Below, one piece after another: positions 47,901 through 56,934 of a DNA stretch of 64,000 nt; the first letter of the stretch is position 1; every line of letters begins with the position of its first letter. A program made the position numbers and the translations under genes. The notes beneath the pieces are model-generated. The model was not told where the DNA came from and did no database searches. It saw only the letters and a list, made by a program, of their open reading frames with translations. Source of the stretch: Cinclus cinclus (lineage: Eukaryota; Chordata; Aves; Passeriformes; Cinclidae); assembly GCF_963662255.1 (NCBI RefSeq), contig NC_085059.1:14851234-14915233 (forward strand), read 5' to 3'.

Positions 47901-50900
47901 AGAGACAGCTTCATGTCTGGTGTGTGGGAGGCTGCCCTGCTGTGACTCCTCAGTGTGTCTGTGCTGTTTCAGTCCCTCCTCACAGGCTACCCAGTCGTCT
48001 CCAAGACCCCAGTTACACCCCAGGCACCAAAGACGGTTCCACCCCAGCCTGGAGGTGAGGTGGGTCCAGGGAAGGCGGCTGGGAGTGCTGCAAACTCCCT
48101 CACCAAGGGCTCCCTGAAAGCGGCCCCAGCTGACAGCTCAAGCAGTGACAGCAGTGACTCTGACACAGATGACAACCAGGTGGCTGCAAACCACAAAGCA
48201 GGTGGGTCTCCTTTGGCAGGATTGGGAATTTGCTTGGCCCAGAGGTGAAGCCGTGGTGGCTCAGGAGGGTGTCGCCGAGACAGGCCGTGTTGCCCGTGTT
48301 CCCCTACCAAGCAATCACAGCACGGAGTGCTGCTGCCATCTGCTGGCTTCCCTGGCCACAGCACAGCCTTCTCCCTCAGCGCCTTCCTTGTGCTGGCTGC
48401 CTCCAAGGCTCAGTGCCTTTGCCTCTTCCAAGATGTGATTTAACCACAGTAAATTAACGTGAGCAGGTAGGGCTCTCCCTGGAGCCACTGCACACTGCAT
48501 TGCTGGCTTCTGTGGAAGGTTCAAATGCTGCCTAAGAACATCTGCTGTACAGTGCTGGTATTCAAGCTTCCCCTTGGGTTGTGTGGGCTCTGCTGCATGT
48601 CTGGAGAGCAGAAGAGGGGAGACAAGCGAGAAGGCCTGTGGAGAAACAAAATTTTCCACCATTTCCCTGGTTTGTTGGCTTGGAGCTGGGAGCTGCCTCT
48701 GCTTTGGTGTGACCCTTCAGATGAACTGTGGCCCACTCAGATGGGTCTGTTGGTCCCTTGGGCACATCATGAAATAGTACAAAGAGCTGTTGAGGAAGTC
48801 AGAACTCTGTATATGGGCTCAAGAGGGCCCAGGGGCTCTGGGCTTGGCCATTGGTGGTGATTACACATGGCAATGTGGAGACCCTCACCACCTTGGGAAG
48901 TCCCCAACTTACTGGAGGTGGTGTCCTGGGGAAGGACTGCTCCATCTGTGCCCACCCATCTTCTCAAACAGCCAAAGTTGTTGTGGCTGTTGTCACCCAC
49001 TTCAGGCTGAGGCATCTTTCTCTGACTGCTACAGATGCCAACAAGTTCAGCTCTTTTTTTTTTTTTTTGAGAGAAGAACTGGATGCTGCTCTTCAAATGA
49101 ATATTTCCATCCTCCTGTGACTAGTGTGTGTAATGAATGCTGCCTGAGTTGTCTTTTCTCTTTTGTCTGTTTCTGCAGAAAACACCCCTTCAGGGCAGGA
49201 AGCTACAGAGGCCTCCAACAAAAAGAAGGTGACAGGAAAAACAGACCTAATTCATGCCAGCCCCAAAGCTTCCTCACTGAAGAAAACCCTGGCAACGAAA
49301 GAGAGCAATGTTGGGACAGCAGGAGTGCAAGTGACTCCAGCATCATCACATACCCTGCTCTCCATCCCACAGTTCCAGCAGCCAAGCTCAGGGAGTGAAA
49401 CTGAGGTCACCACTTCTGCCAAAGTTCCTGCAGTACAGACAGTGGAGGGTTTGGAAGTAAAGAAGAAGAAGAAAAAGGAGAAAAAGGAAAAAAAAGAAAA
49501 GGAGAAAAAGAAACCATCCTCCACAGCAGACAAGGCTGTGAAGACATCCAAGAGCAAAGACAAAGAGAACAAGAAGCAGAAAATGTCTCAGAAGCGGAAG
49601 CTGACAGGAGAGGATGGGGCTGTGGGGCAGCCCAAGGAGAAGAAACGGAAAGGGCAAACTAATGAAGAAGTACCCAAAAAGAAAAAGAAGAAAGCAGATG
49701 GTGACCTGGAGAAGGTGGCAGGCATCAAGGAAAAGAAAAAAGCAGCTAAAAGTAAGCATCCTACACTCAGGGCCTAGTTTGCAATAGGTTCTTGCAGCTT
49801 ATGCACATTCAGCCTCTGGTGCAGAGCCTTGCAAATAGCACCCACATTCCCACTGGCTTCCTGCTTTGCTGCTTCCCTCATGGAATCATAGTCATGTGGC
49901 TTGAAAAAGGCCTCCAAGATCGTCAAATCCAGCCATTAACCCAGGTCCATCCCCAAACCATGTCCCCACATACCATATCTACACGTCTTTTAAATGCCTC
50001 CAAGGTTGGTGACCACACTGCTGCCCTGAACAGCCTGTTCTGTGTTTGACAACCTTTTTAGTGAAGCAGTTTTTCCTAATATTCAACCTAAACTTCTCCT
50101 GACACAGCTTGAGGCTATTTCCTCTTGTCCTGTCACTTTTGACCTTTCTACAGCTTGTTGTTCTGTAGTGTCCTGATCTCTGCTGTAATCCAAAGGCCAT
50201 TTTTTTTTCTTAGCAATACAGCCTGTATTTGCAAATGAGAGTTGGTTTTGTAGGTTTTATCTGGTAGGTTTTAAAGAAAATGGGGAGAAGGATGTGGATT
50301 GCCTGGGCCAGATCTGATGGTGTTTCTGTTCTGCTGAAACACAGCCCTTAGTTTTCGAGGAGACAGACTTGTCTATTGGCCCCTCTGTGAGCTGTTTAAC
50401 AGGGATGAATGGAGCCTCTTGAGCAGTTGTGCTGTGCTGAACCTCATGTCCACCCTGTATTAGCAGCTCCCCTGGCTCTCGTTTTTGACAGGTGGCACAG
50501 ATGCTGATCTACTCCAGCCCTGAAACAGTTCCTTGGAGCAGGTGTGCAGCAGGAAGTAGAAAGAAGGGAATTCTATGTCATTTCAGCCATGTGTGTGCAC
50601 AGATGGTGGGATCGAGCTGCTCTGGCTCCAGGGGTATTAGAGAAACATCCCTGGGTGCAGCTGCCTGTGGGTAGAGCTCTTCTTCACCCAGTTCCTGCTC
50701 TGGAAATCTTGCTTGGGTTTGAATATGATCAAAAACTTCCTGGAGATGCTCCTACCAGTCTGTATTCCCTCTCAGAGGCTGACAATACCAGAGTCCCTCT
50801 CTTAGTTGGCTTTTCTTTCCCCCTCCTAGAAAAGAAGACTGGAAAAGAAAAGAAGAGCAAAAAGGCATCTTTGGAAGGGGTGCCTGTAGCAGATGGCTCT

Positions 50901-51472
50901 GCTGAGGCTCACAAGAAGAAGAAGAAGGTTTGTGTCACACCCTGGGCTGTAGTGCTCATCCCAGCAGGAGAAGTGCCAGGCTGGAGAAGGAATAAAGCCA
51001 TGTCCTGGCTTTGCTGGCAGTATAGGAAAGCCTACAGTACACTGTGGCCAGTCTTAAGACACCCTGATCTTTGGTTGGGATTAGAGTGACTCATAGGCTT
51101 GTTCCTATATTGGTGCCCTAGGAGATTCCCTTCCCTGGAATGGTCAAACCCAGGGACCCTTTTGGTGGCAAAGGACATAGTCCTGCCTAAGGAGTAAGTG
51201 CTGCTCTCCAGCTGTCTGTTCATCTCATTCTCAGCAGAAGCTGGAGTTCCTGAGGGCTTGGCAGGCTTCTGCATCCCATCCCAAGGGCTTGAAGGGGTGA
51301 CAGAGGGAGACTACAGGATGTTCCTTGTGGTGGCTGCCACCTCTGCAGGACATATCCAAGAAACCCCTGTGGCTTTGCTGGGTGCTTCATGTCTGTGGTG
51401 CAAATGATACTGATGTATTTTTTCCCCTCTCTCTTTTAGAAGAAGAAAGGAGCTGAGCCTGAAGGATTGTGA
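32874..51472 (+). CDS. TCOF1: TCOF1, treacle ribosome biogenesis factor (17 coding exons)
   Basis: Treacle is an intrinsically disordered nucleolar scaffold that binds RNA polymerase I and box C/D snoRNPs and is needed in neural-crest cells. Coding exons: 32874-32984, 33473-33528, 36164-36306, 37007-37110, 37376-37718, 38542-38627, 39087-39311, 39895-40155, 43860-44034, 44177-44319, 46101-46265, 46711-46942, 47165-47253, 47973-48201, 49179-49751, 50830-50927, 51440-51472. All junctions are GT-AG with consistent phase and give 1021 residues; human isoforms are about 1400-1490, the difference being mainly fewer central repeats. It has an N-terminal LisH motif, then Lys/Ala/Pro segments alternating with about eleven CK2-type Ser/Asp/Glu clusters, then a Lys-rich nucleolar tail. 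Exon 14 begins SLLTGYPVV, close to human SLLSGYMTP. Extra or alternative exons may be missed, especially in the 3.7-kb intron after exon 8. I did not find the human LLGQPW-type segment. Confidence 0.93.
33529..36163 (+). other. TCOF1: TCOF1 intron 2
   Basis: A 2.6-kb intron. It contains T-rich runs (near 33602-33617) and AATAAA-like words near 35.4 kb. I found no additional exon. Intron 1 (32985-33472) is short and GC-rich. Confidence 0.8.
37376..40155 (+). CDS. TCOF1: TCOF1 exons 5-8: first Ser/acidic repeat modules
   Basis: Four exons (37376-37718, 38542-38627, 39087-39311, 39895-40155). Each carries a Lys/Ala/Pro-rich stretch and/or a cluster such as SSSSSSSSESEEEEE, SSSEESSEDTSSEEE or SSSSSDSEDEE. 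Exons 7 and 8, and the pair 5+6, start and end in phase 0, so they can be skipped or duplicated without frame change. This is the treacle repeat region; the Ser clusters are expected casein kinase 2 targets. Confidence 0.9.
40156..43859 (+). other. TCOF1: TCOF1 intron 8 (largest, 3.7 kb)
   Basis: The longest intron in the gene, in the middle of the repeat modules. No further in-frame Ser/acidic exon is recognisable, though a short word at about 41159-41175 resembles part of exon 8. The acceptor is TTAAG before 43860; using the AG two bases further on would shift the frame and stop early. Confidence 0.75.
43860..48201 (+). CDS. TCOF1: TCOF1 exons 9-14: second set of repeat modules
   Basis: Exons 43860-44034, 44177-44319, 46101-46265, 46711-46942, 47165-47253 and 47973-48201. 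Exons 9, 12 and 14 end in phase 1 and pair with exons 10, 13 and 15, which start in the matching phase. Exon 11 is a phase 0-0 unit that lacks a real acidic cluster (SESLSSDHN only). Exon 14 has a second possible donor after 48179 that would end the exon at the acidic cluster in phase 0, as in several other modules, but would not join exon 15 in frame. Confidence 0.85.
44320..46100 (+). other. TCOF1: TCOF1 intron 10
   Basis: A 1.8-kb intron with no recognised exon or repeat. Confidence 0.8.
48202..49178 (+). other. TCOF1: TCOF1 intron 14
   Basis: About 1 kb. A 16-base T run at 49053-49068 lies near its 3' end. I looked here for the human exon containing the LLGQPW-type helix and did not find it. 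Confidence 0.75.
49179..49751 (+). CDS. TCOF1: TCOF1 exon 15: lysine-rich nucleolar segment
   Basis: The largest exon (573 bases). It goes from a Ser/Thr/Ala-rich start (ENTPSGQEATEASNKKK) into long Lys/Glu runs such as VKKKKKKEKKEKKEKEKKK and then QKRKLTGEDG, which matches the RKRKLSGD motif of human treacle. These basic clusters act as nuclear and nucleolar localisation signals in the family. It ends at a GTAAGC donor in phase 1 and continues in two short Lys-rich exons. Confidence 0.92.
49878..50200 (-). mobile_element. CR1 LINE 3' fragment in TCOF1 intron 15, minus orientation
   Basis: On the plus strand it starts with the reversed CR1 terminus (TGGAATCATAG, then GATCGTCAAATCCAGCC). It continues with the antisense of the CR1 3' UTR and the last part of ORF2 (TTTTTCCTAATATTCAACCT). 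It is 5'-truncated at about 50.2 kb, diverged, and lies within an intron. Confidence 0.88.
51440..51472 (+). CDS. TCOF1: TCOF1 terminal coding exon
   Basis: Adds KKKGAEPEGL and the TGA at 51470-51472. The acceptor is TCTCTTTTAG. The preceding exon 16 (50830-50927) ends HKKKKK at a GTTTGT donor. A short Lys run close to the C-terminus is as expected for treacle. Confidence 0.85.
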   Translation, partial: KKKGAEPEGL

Positions 51473-52485
51473 GAAGGTACATGGCCTGTGGGGACGGGCC
51501 ACTGGTACCCTGAGCGGCGTAACCTTGGCCACATTCAGAACTCCTGGGCCAGTTTCGGGAAGACAGTGTGCCCTCTAAGAGCTCACTGAGCCAGCCTGGC
51601 CTTGGATCAGAGGGCCAGGGAGTGAAGCAGTGTGAGGAATGTTGTGCAGCCGTGTGCTGGCTTCTCTGGATGTGTCTGACCTCAACTCTTTAGCTGCTGA
51701 GAACTGGATGTCCAGCCTGGGTGTTGCTGACCTCTGTCATCAGCAGAGATGAGCGGCCTCTGGCAGTGTCTGTCTGTCCCTGCTGACCACAGGGAGCTTG
51801 GAAAAGTGATGGGGAGTAGATGGTGATGTTGTAGCCACCTAGAAGTGGACCAGATGCCTCTGCCCATGCTCTGCTGAGCTGTAAGGCTGTTCTCCTCCCC
51901 ATCCCTAACTTTTAACTCCTCTCCCCAAAGGTACCGCATTCCTGTGATAAAAGATTTATGGGTGAAGATCAAACAGAAGAGAGGAAAAGGAAGCTTACCT
52001 GGAGAATTCCAACTTTTTTAAAAATAGTAATTTATAATTTCTTTTAGCTGTGACTTTTAGAGCAGAGTTGTGTAACTTTCTGTCTCCTCCTGCCCTGCTG
52101 AGGCCCGGAGATGTGTTTATAATCCCTACAGATGGAATGGAACAGTTTGACCAGAACAGAGCATAAACTGCTTTTCCCCACATTGACACCTAGCCATCCC
52201 TTTCTCTTACCACAGAGCTATATTTTTGAGAAAAACTTTTACCTTTTTTCCCCTTCTTCTGTGGCTTGTGGTGTCAGTACTTTTGCTACCACAAAGAAAG
52301 CTCTCGGGTTTCCTTTTTATTCTAACACTGACAGCAGTGATTATCATGTCCCTGGAGTTGCACTGAACAGTTGTGTCCGACAGCTGTTCTCAGCCAAGGC
52401 AGAGTCCGTTTTTGGTTTTTTTGTGGGTTTTTTTTGTTTGTTTTTTTTTATGAAATACTAAATAAAAAAACAACAAACAGATTTT
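51473..52485 (+). other. TCOF1: TCOF1 3' UTR
   Basis: The sequence after the stop codon is open to a consensus AATAAA at 52461-52466, giving a 3' UTR of about 1 kb. Just upstream is a T-rich stretch. The exact cleavage site was not determined. Confidence 0.7.
52461..52466 (+). terminator. TCOF1: TCOF1 poly(A) signal (AATAAA)
   Basis: A consensus hexamer followed by an A-rich stretch. It is the only strong one between the TCOF1 stop and the CD74 3' end on this strand. Confidence 0.7.
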
Positions 52486-52787
52486 ACTTCAGCTGCTGTC
52501 AGGGGAGGCTAAGGCTGGCTGGCTCTGGAGGATGTTGAGGGTGGGAGAGCAGAGCCCAGCGTTTTCTGGTCTGGGGCAGGGGGACCCCAGGCTCCAAGTG
52601 AAATCAAACAAGGGACACGCCAGGAATGGAACAAGGAACAGTCCTGGGTGGAGATACGGCTGTCCAAGTGCCTGCAGAGATTTTTTTTCCCCTTTTTTTT
52701 AAGTTTCACTTATTTATAACCTCAGCTGCAAACAGCACATGGAGCCCTGATGGAGTTGCTTACAAGGCTTTTTTTTTAATTCAAAAG

Positions 52788-52793
52788 TTTATT
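52788..52793 (-). terminator. CD74: CD74 poly(A) signal (AATAAA)
   Basis: AATAAA on the minus strand about 500 bases past the CD74 stop. Weaker ATTAAA words at 53019-53014 and 52780-52775 are alternatives. The signal lies about 320 bases from that of TCOF1, so the two genes converge with little space between them. Confidence 0.65.
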
Positions 52794-53291
52794 TGAGATT
52801 ATTATCTTTTAGATTGTTTATAAAGGACCAATCAGATCTATTCAGGAAAATTAGAAGCCCCTCTGCCCATGGTTACCCACTGCTGAGGCTGTAGGCAAAT
52901 CTCTATGTACAAATCTGAGCACTCCATAATAAAAACCCATTACTCCAGTAATCTAACAGGGCTCCAGCCTACAGGGGATCAGTTAAGAAGCTAGTGGAAG
53001 TTATTTTGCTGCTTTTAATGTTCATTCAGTGAAAGGAAGCTTAAGTTCTTCACAGGGGTGAGCTGCATTGCTGCCTGGGTGCTGTTGGAGGTCGAGCCAA
53101 AGAGAACAGGATTTATGGATCTGATGTGGTTGAAACAAATTTCCTGGCTGCTCCTCAGCAGCAGGGGAAGGGTGCTGAGGGATGCCCACTGTTAACCGTC
53201 TTGGAAAACAATATAAGAGCAGAAAAGAAATAGAAAATAAGGCAGAAGCTGAAGGGGCAGGGATGCTGAAAGCAATTTCGGGCATCCTCTT

Positions 53292-53299
53292 CTACTCTG
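53292..53299 (-). CDS. CD74: CD74 terminal coding exon (two residues and stop)
   Basis: After the acceptor TTCTCCCACAG the frame reads Ala-Glu-TAG. A second AG three bases on (CAGCAG) would give Glu-stop. The strong acceptor and matching phase support it, but a different last exon cannot be excluded. Confidence 0.55.
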
Positions 53300-56200
53300 C
53301 TGTGGGAGAACAAGAGGAGGTACTCAGTGAAACTGCTCGAGGACTTTCCAAAACCCCTCTCCCTCACAACCTACCCCCTCCCAGCAGTCCCCAGGACTCT
53401 GGGGACGCTTGGACACTCACCTTTGCCTGCGCTCAGCTTAAGCATGTCCACCCCGGAGAAGATCATCTCCTCTGGATCTGTGGTGGCACCGGCAGCACTG
53501 GGAGGAGCAGTGCCTGCAAAGGGAAAGCAGGATGTGGGTGCTGGACCCTGAAGCTGTCCCATCACTCACCTCCCATCCCTCTGAGGGCAGCGAGGGAGAG
53601 CCTGCACTCACTGCGGAGTGGGGCTAAGCAGGGCTCATGGAAAACCCTGACTGTGCTCCTCATCTCAGCGACCTGCAGGGGGCTGTGGGTTTTGGGGTCC
53701 CTTAAAGCCTTGACATACTGGCAGTGGATGGGTGAGGGGTGCTCCCTGAAGCCTCGATGCCCTCCTCTCCTAGCTCTCCTCCCTGCTCCCAAGCAGTCTG
53801 TGCACACTGCTCCTTTCTCTCCATCCCCTCCCTGGGAACCTACCGGGGCAGTCCAGCTTTCCCCGAGTCTCAGTGCCCTCAATCTTGGTGCCATTTTTAT
53901 AGGAGCACCAGCAGAAGCCGGTGGAGAAATGGCACTGCTTGGGCAGGTAGTCGCCGTTCTCATCGCACTGTGGGCGGAAGCGGCCCAGCTGATCATCCCC
54001 AAAAGTGGCCTCTGCTTGGCACTTAGTTTGCACTAGGGCAATAGAAATAGAGGGGACACTGTCAGTCCCCAGGCCCTTCCCCTCAGCAGGAGATTCTATC
54101 CAGAACTAGTTAAAGGTGAACACCTGCTTGGTGACCTTTCTGAAGCTCAGGCTAACCAGGGATGAAGGATTTGGGATTGGGCTCCAACTGTTCAGCCTTT
54201 GTTCACTCCAAATGCTCTACAGGCAGTGGGCAGAGACGCTCTGTGATGTCCTAACAGCCACAAAACGGGCTCCCCACAGAACAAATAGGTCCGTGACTGG
54301 AGCGAGGGCTTGGTTCCCTGTGAGAGGCCCTATACCAACACCTCCCTGACCCTCCCTAGCTCAGCAGTGCCATCCCCAGTACCTTTCTCTGCTGGGATTG
54401 CCTTGCGGTCCTCTGACTTGGGGTTCTTGGCCATCTCAAACAGCAGCCACTTATGCATCCAGGACTCGAAGGACTGCAAAGAGAGGGTCCAGCACGTTTA
54501 TGAGTATGGGGGGAGTTCAATCCAGAGGAGCCATGTCATGAGCTCTGGCTTGAACAGGAAAGGTGGTGAACATCACCCTCTTCCTTGGGGTGGGAGCAGC
54601 CCAAGCCTGGCTAAAGCCAGACTTTGTTTATCCTGGTGGGGATACCCCAGTCTCTCCCCAAAGCACTCCTGGACAGAAGGCAGGTGAGACAGGATGACAG
54701 TGACAAGACTGACCTTCCAGTCCATATGAGTCATGGTGCTCCTCAGGTGTTTCAAGTTGTCCATCAGGTTGTCCTTCAGCTCCGGGAACATCTTGCTAGG
54801 GTCTGCTTGCTGCAGAGCAACCACCACAGTGAGTGGAAAGAAAAATTCAGTCAGGGGATGGGGGTTGGAGTTCTGCTGGTATCAGCCAGACAGATGCTGC
54901 AGGAGGTCAGGAGTTCCCACCAGTTCTAAACACCCCAAGAGACCCCAGATCAATGCAGGGAGCAGCTGTGGGGTTAGGGGGGACCGGGGGAGGGGGGGTG
55001 CAGGGGACCTTACCAGCAGCAGGTGCTTCACTTGGTCCTCGGTTTTATTGCTAGCAGGGGCCTTGACCTCAAGAGAAAAGGGAAGGCGGCAGTGTGAGCG
55101 CAGCTGCAAGGCCTGAGGGCAGCAGGCAGTGCCAAGCAGTGGTGGATCTCCCTTACCAGGAAGTCTTCAAAGGGTGCAGGATGCAGGACACTCATGACCA
55201 GAGGAGTGTTTGCCTTGGCCATCTTCATCTTATTCACTGGTTTGGTACCTGCCGAGGAAGGAGAACTGTGAGGGGCACCAACCAGGTTGGGTGGTCCAGG
55301 AGGGATTCATCCCTTCTCCCCCTCCACCTCCCACCACTCTGGTGCCTATGGGGCTACTGACTGGCAGACAGCTTCATCTGCAGAGCGTCCAGCTGCAGTT
55401 TCTGGGAGGTCTTGGTCAGCTTGCTGATCTGCCCGCTCTGCTGGTACACGAAGTAGATGGTGACAGCCTGGCCGGCGATGAGCAGGGCCACCAGGATGGA
55501 GAGCGTGGAGAAGGTGGCTTTGCGCCTCAGCGCAGACCTGCGGGACACGGACAGGGAGCTCAGCCACCCACCAGCAGCAGGAGGGGACATCCTGCTGTGA
55601 CCCCCTCCCGGCCCCAGACACTCCTGTCCAGTGGGTTTGCAGCCAGACAAATGCAAATTCCCCCATCGCAGAGAGCAGAAGTGAAACCTCAGCAGGAGCG
55701 TCACCCCCCCACACCGGGAACCGAAACCCACTGTGGGGCGGGGGGAAGTGGGGACACGGGACGGTAGGGTACATGGGTGGGGACAGGGAGCTTCCAGGGG
55801 ATTTTGGGGAACAGCATCACTCTGAGCATCGCCTTTTGAGGGATGATGAAGCCACTTGGAATCTCGCTGGTCCATGGGGCAGAGGACAGGACTCATGGGA
55901 TGTTGGACTGCATATAATTTTTAAAATGTTGTGCCGGATCCTGCCCCGCTGGGTAAATGAGGCACTGTCGAGGCGCAGCGGTGCTCCAGAGGTCACCCCC
56001 TGCCTCTGCTGCCCGGCGAGGAGCGGACTCTGCCCGGCCAAGGGACAAGTTCCGAACGGGACGCGCGGCGCAGGCGTCTGCCTGGTGACTGCCGACGTCA
56101 GAGACCCAGAGCTTCTGATTGGCTGCAAGTTTTGGGGGGGAGGTTCTCTCCCCTGCGGGGGTTAGGACATAGGGACGAGTTGGGACATGGGGGGGGGCAG

Positions 56201-56785
56201 CCCCACAAAGCCACTCGGGTCCAGGGTCTGCTCCTGCCCCATGGTCATGTCGTCAGCCTCCTGTCCCACAACCTCTTTCCCACAAAGCTTCAAGCCATGT
56301 CTCTCTGTCCCACCCTGTGAGCCTGGCCACCTCATCGCCATGGCTTGTCCCCGGCGGTCCAGAGCTGCAGTGACCCCTTTAATTCCACTGCCACTCCGTT
56401 CCCTCCCAATCCCATAGCCGCCCCATGTCCCCATCCCACAGCCACCCAATTCTCCCCCCGTCCCACAGCCACCCCGTGCCCCTGCCTTGCCTCACAGACA
56501 TGTTCTGGCCCCTTCCGTGACCCTCTTAGCTCCACAGTGCCCCATTCCCACAGCCTGCACTCTATCTTCTGTCCCATAGTTACTCCGTACCCCCTTCGAC
56601 CCGACTGTATCCCCTTCCATCCCACAACCACGCAATACCCTCCTGCTCCACGCACCCACCGTGCCCACTTCGCCCTCCCCGTGTGCCCCATCCCCGTGTC
56701 CCCAGCAGTGGCACCTCTGGGTGTCCCCAGCACTGAGCACTCCGCTGCCGCGGTCAGAGATGAGGTCCCTCTGCTCCTCAGCCAT
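53292..56785 (-). CDS. CD74: CD74, MHC class II invariant chain (nine coding exons, long form)
   Basis: A type II membrane chaperone that trimerises, blocks the class II peptide groove through CLIP and routes class II to endosomes. Coding exons: 56785-56715, 55537-55362, 55248-55157, 55067-55014, 54809-54714, 54473-54383, 54032-53844, 53513-53421, 53299-53292; phases agree and give 289 residues. The cytosolic tail [10 protein letters not shown] carries the acidic dileucine-type sorting signal (DLI); the second human signal is not obvious. The membrane segment spans about 34-55 with the Gln47/Thr50 patch, followed by CLIP (about 86-104), an N-glycosylation site NKT at 120-122, the trimerisation domain (about 132-193), and the thyroglobulin type-1 domain (about 195-256). 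The C-terminus differs from mammals ([13 protein letters not shown] then AE). The exon 1 donor (GTGCCA) is weak and the last exon codes only two residues, so the two ends are less certain than the middle. Confidence 0.93.
53844..54032 (-). CDS. CD74: CD74 exon 7: thyroglobulin type-1 domain (p41-type exon)
   Basis: A 189-base exon, symmetric in phase (1-1). It encodes six cysteines in the thyroglobulin type-1 pattern, including [13 protein letters not shown] and the core CWC (here FCWCS rather than CWCV). In mammals the p41 form that contains this domain inhibits cathepsin L-type proteases. Skipping the exon would keep the frame and give a p31-like protein of about 226 residues. Confidence 0.93.
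55157..55248 (-). CDS. CD74: CD74 exon 3: CLIP region
   Basis: Encodes [20 protein letters not shown] and onwards to EDFL. It aligns with the human CLIP core (KPVSKMRMATPLLM) but has three additional residues, Lys-Ala-Asn, between Ala93 and Thr97. The exon is bounded by CGGCAG and GTAAGG and is in frame on both sides. Confidence 0.9.
56081..56122 (+). promoter_or_regulatory. X/Y-box-like module in CD74 intron 1
   Basis: CCTGGTGACTGCCG (56081-56094) resembles the class II X1 box, GACGTCA (56094-56100) a CRE-like X2 box, and CTGATTGG (56115-56122) a perfect Y (NF-Y) box. The X2-to-Y gap is 14 bases, close to that in HLA-DRA. A GGACAAG word at 56043-56049 might be an S box but is further away than usual. 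The module points away from the CD74 transcription direction. Enhancer function is an inference. Confidence 0.5.
56380..56714. repeat. Degenerate C-rich repeat in CD74 intron 1
   Basis: Recurring words of the type TCCCACAGCCACCCCGTGCCC with many changes make up the part of the intron next to exon 1. Units are about 22-35 bases and irregular. Confidence 0.6.
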
Positions 56786-56899
56786 GGCTCCGCTGGGCTC
56801 CCCGAAGGCAATGAGCACCCCGAGTGAAGCTTCTGGAAATACCCTCGGGTCCCCACCCTGTCCTGACCCTCGGGGGGGGGAAGCAAAAAAAAAAGTCCT

Positions 56900-56934
56900 A
56901 TTGGCTGCTGGCTCTTGCATCACTTGTTGTCAGG
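56900..56934 (-). promoter_or_regulatory. CD74: CD74 proximal promoter: X/Y-box elements
   Basis: On the CD74 sense strand, about 115-150 bases before the ATG, CCTGACAACAAGTGATG (X1-like, about 10 of 14 positions as in HLA-DRA) is followed by CCAAT (56904-56900), the NF-Y site. In classical class II promoters the Y box has the opposite orientation and lies about ten bases further on. A GGAGACC word upstream could be an S box. CD74 is a known CIITA/RFX/NF-Y target, which fits, but binding is not shown. No TATA box is seen. Confidence 0.6.

Larger units (their letters stand above)
55538..56714 (-). other. CD74: CD74 intron 1
   Basis: A 1.2-kb intron that holds a CpG-rich X/Y-box-like module near 56.08-56.12 kb and a C-rich degenerate repeat between about 56.38 and 56.71 kb. 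No exon was recognised in it. Confidence 0.8.
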
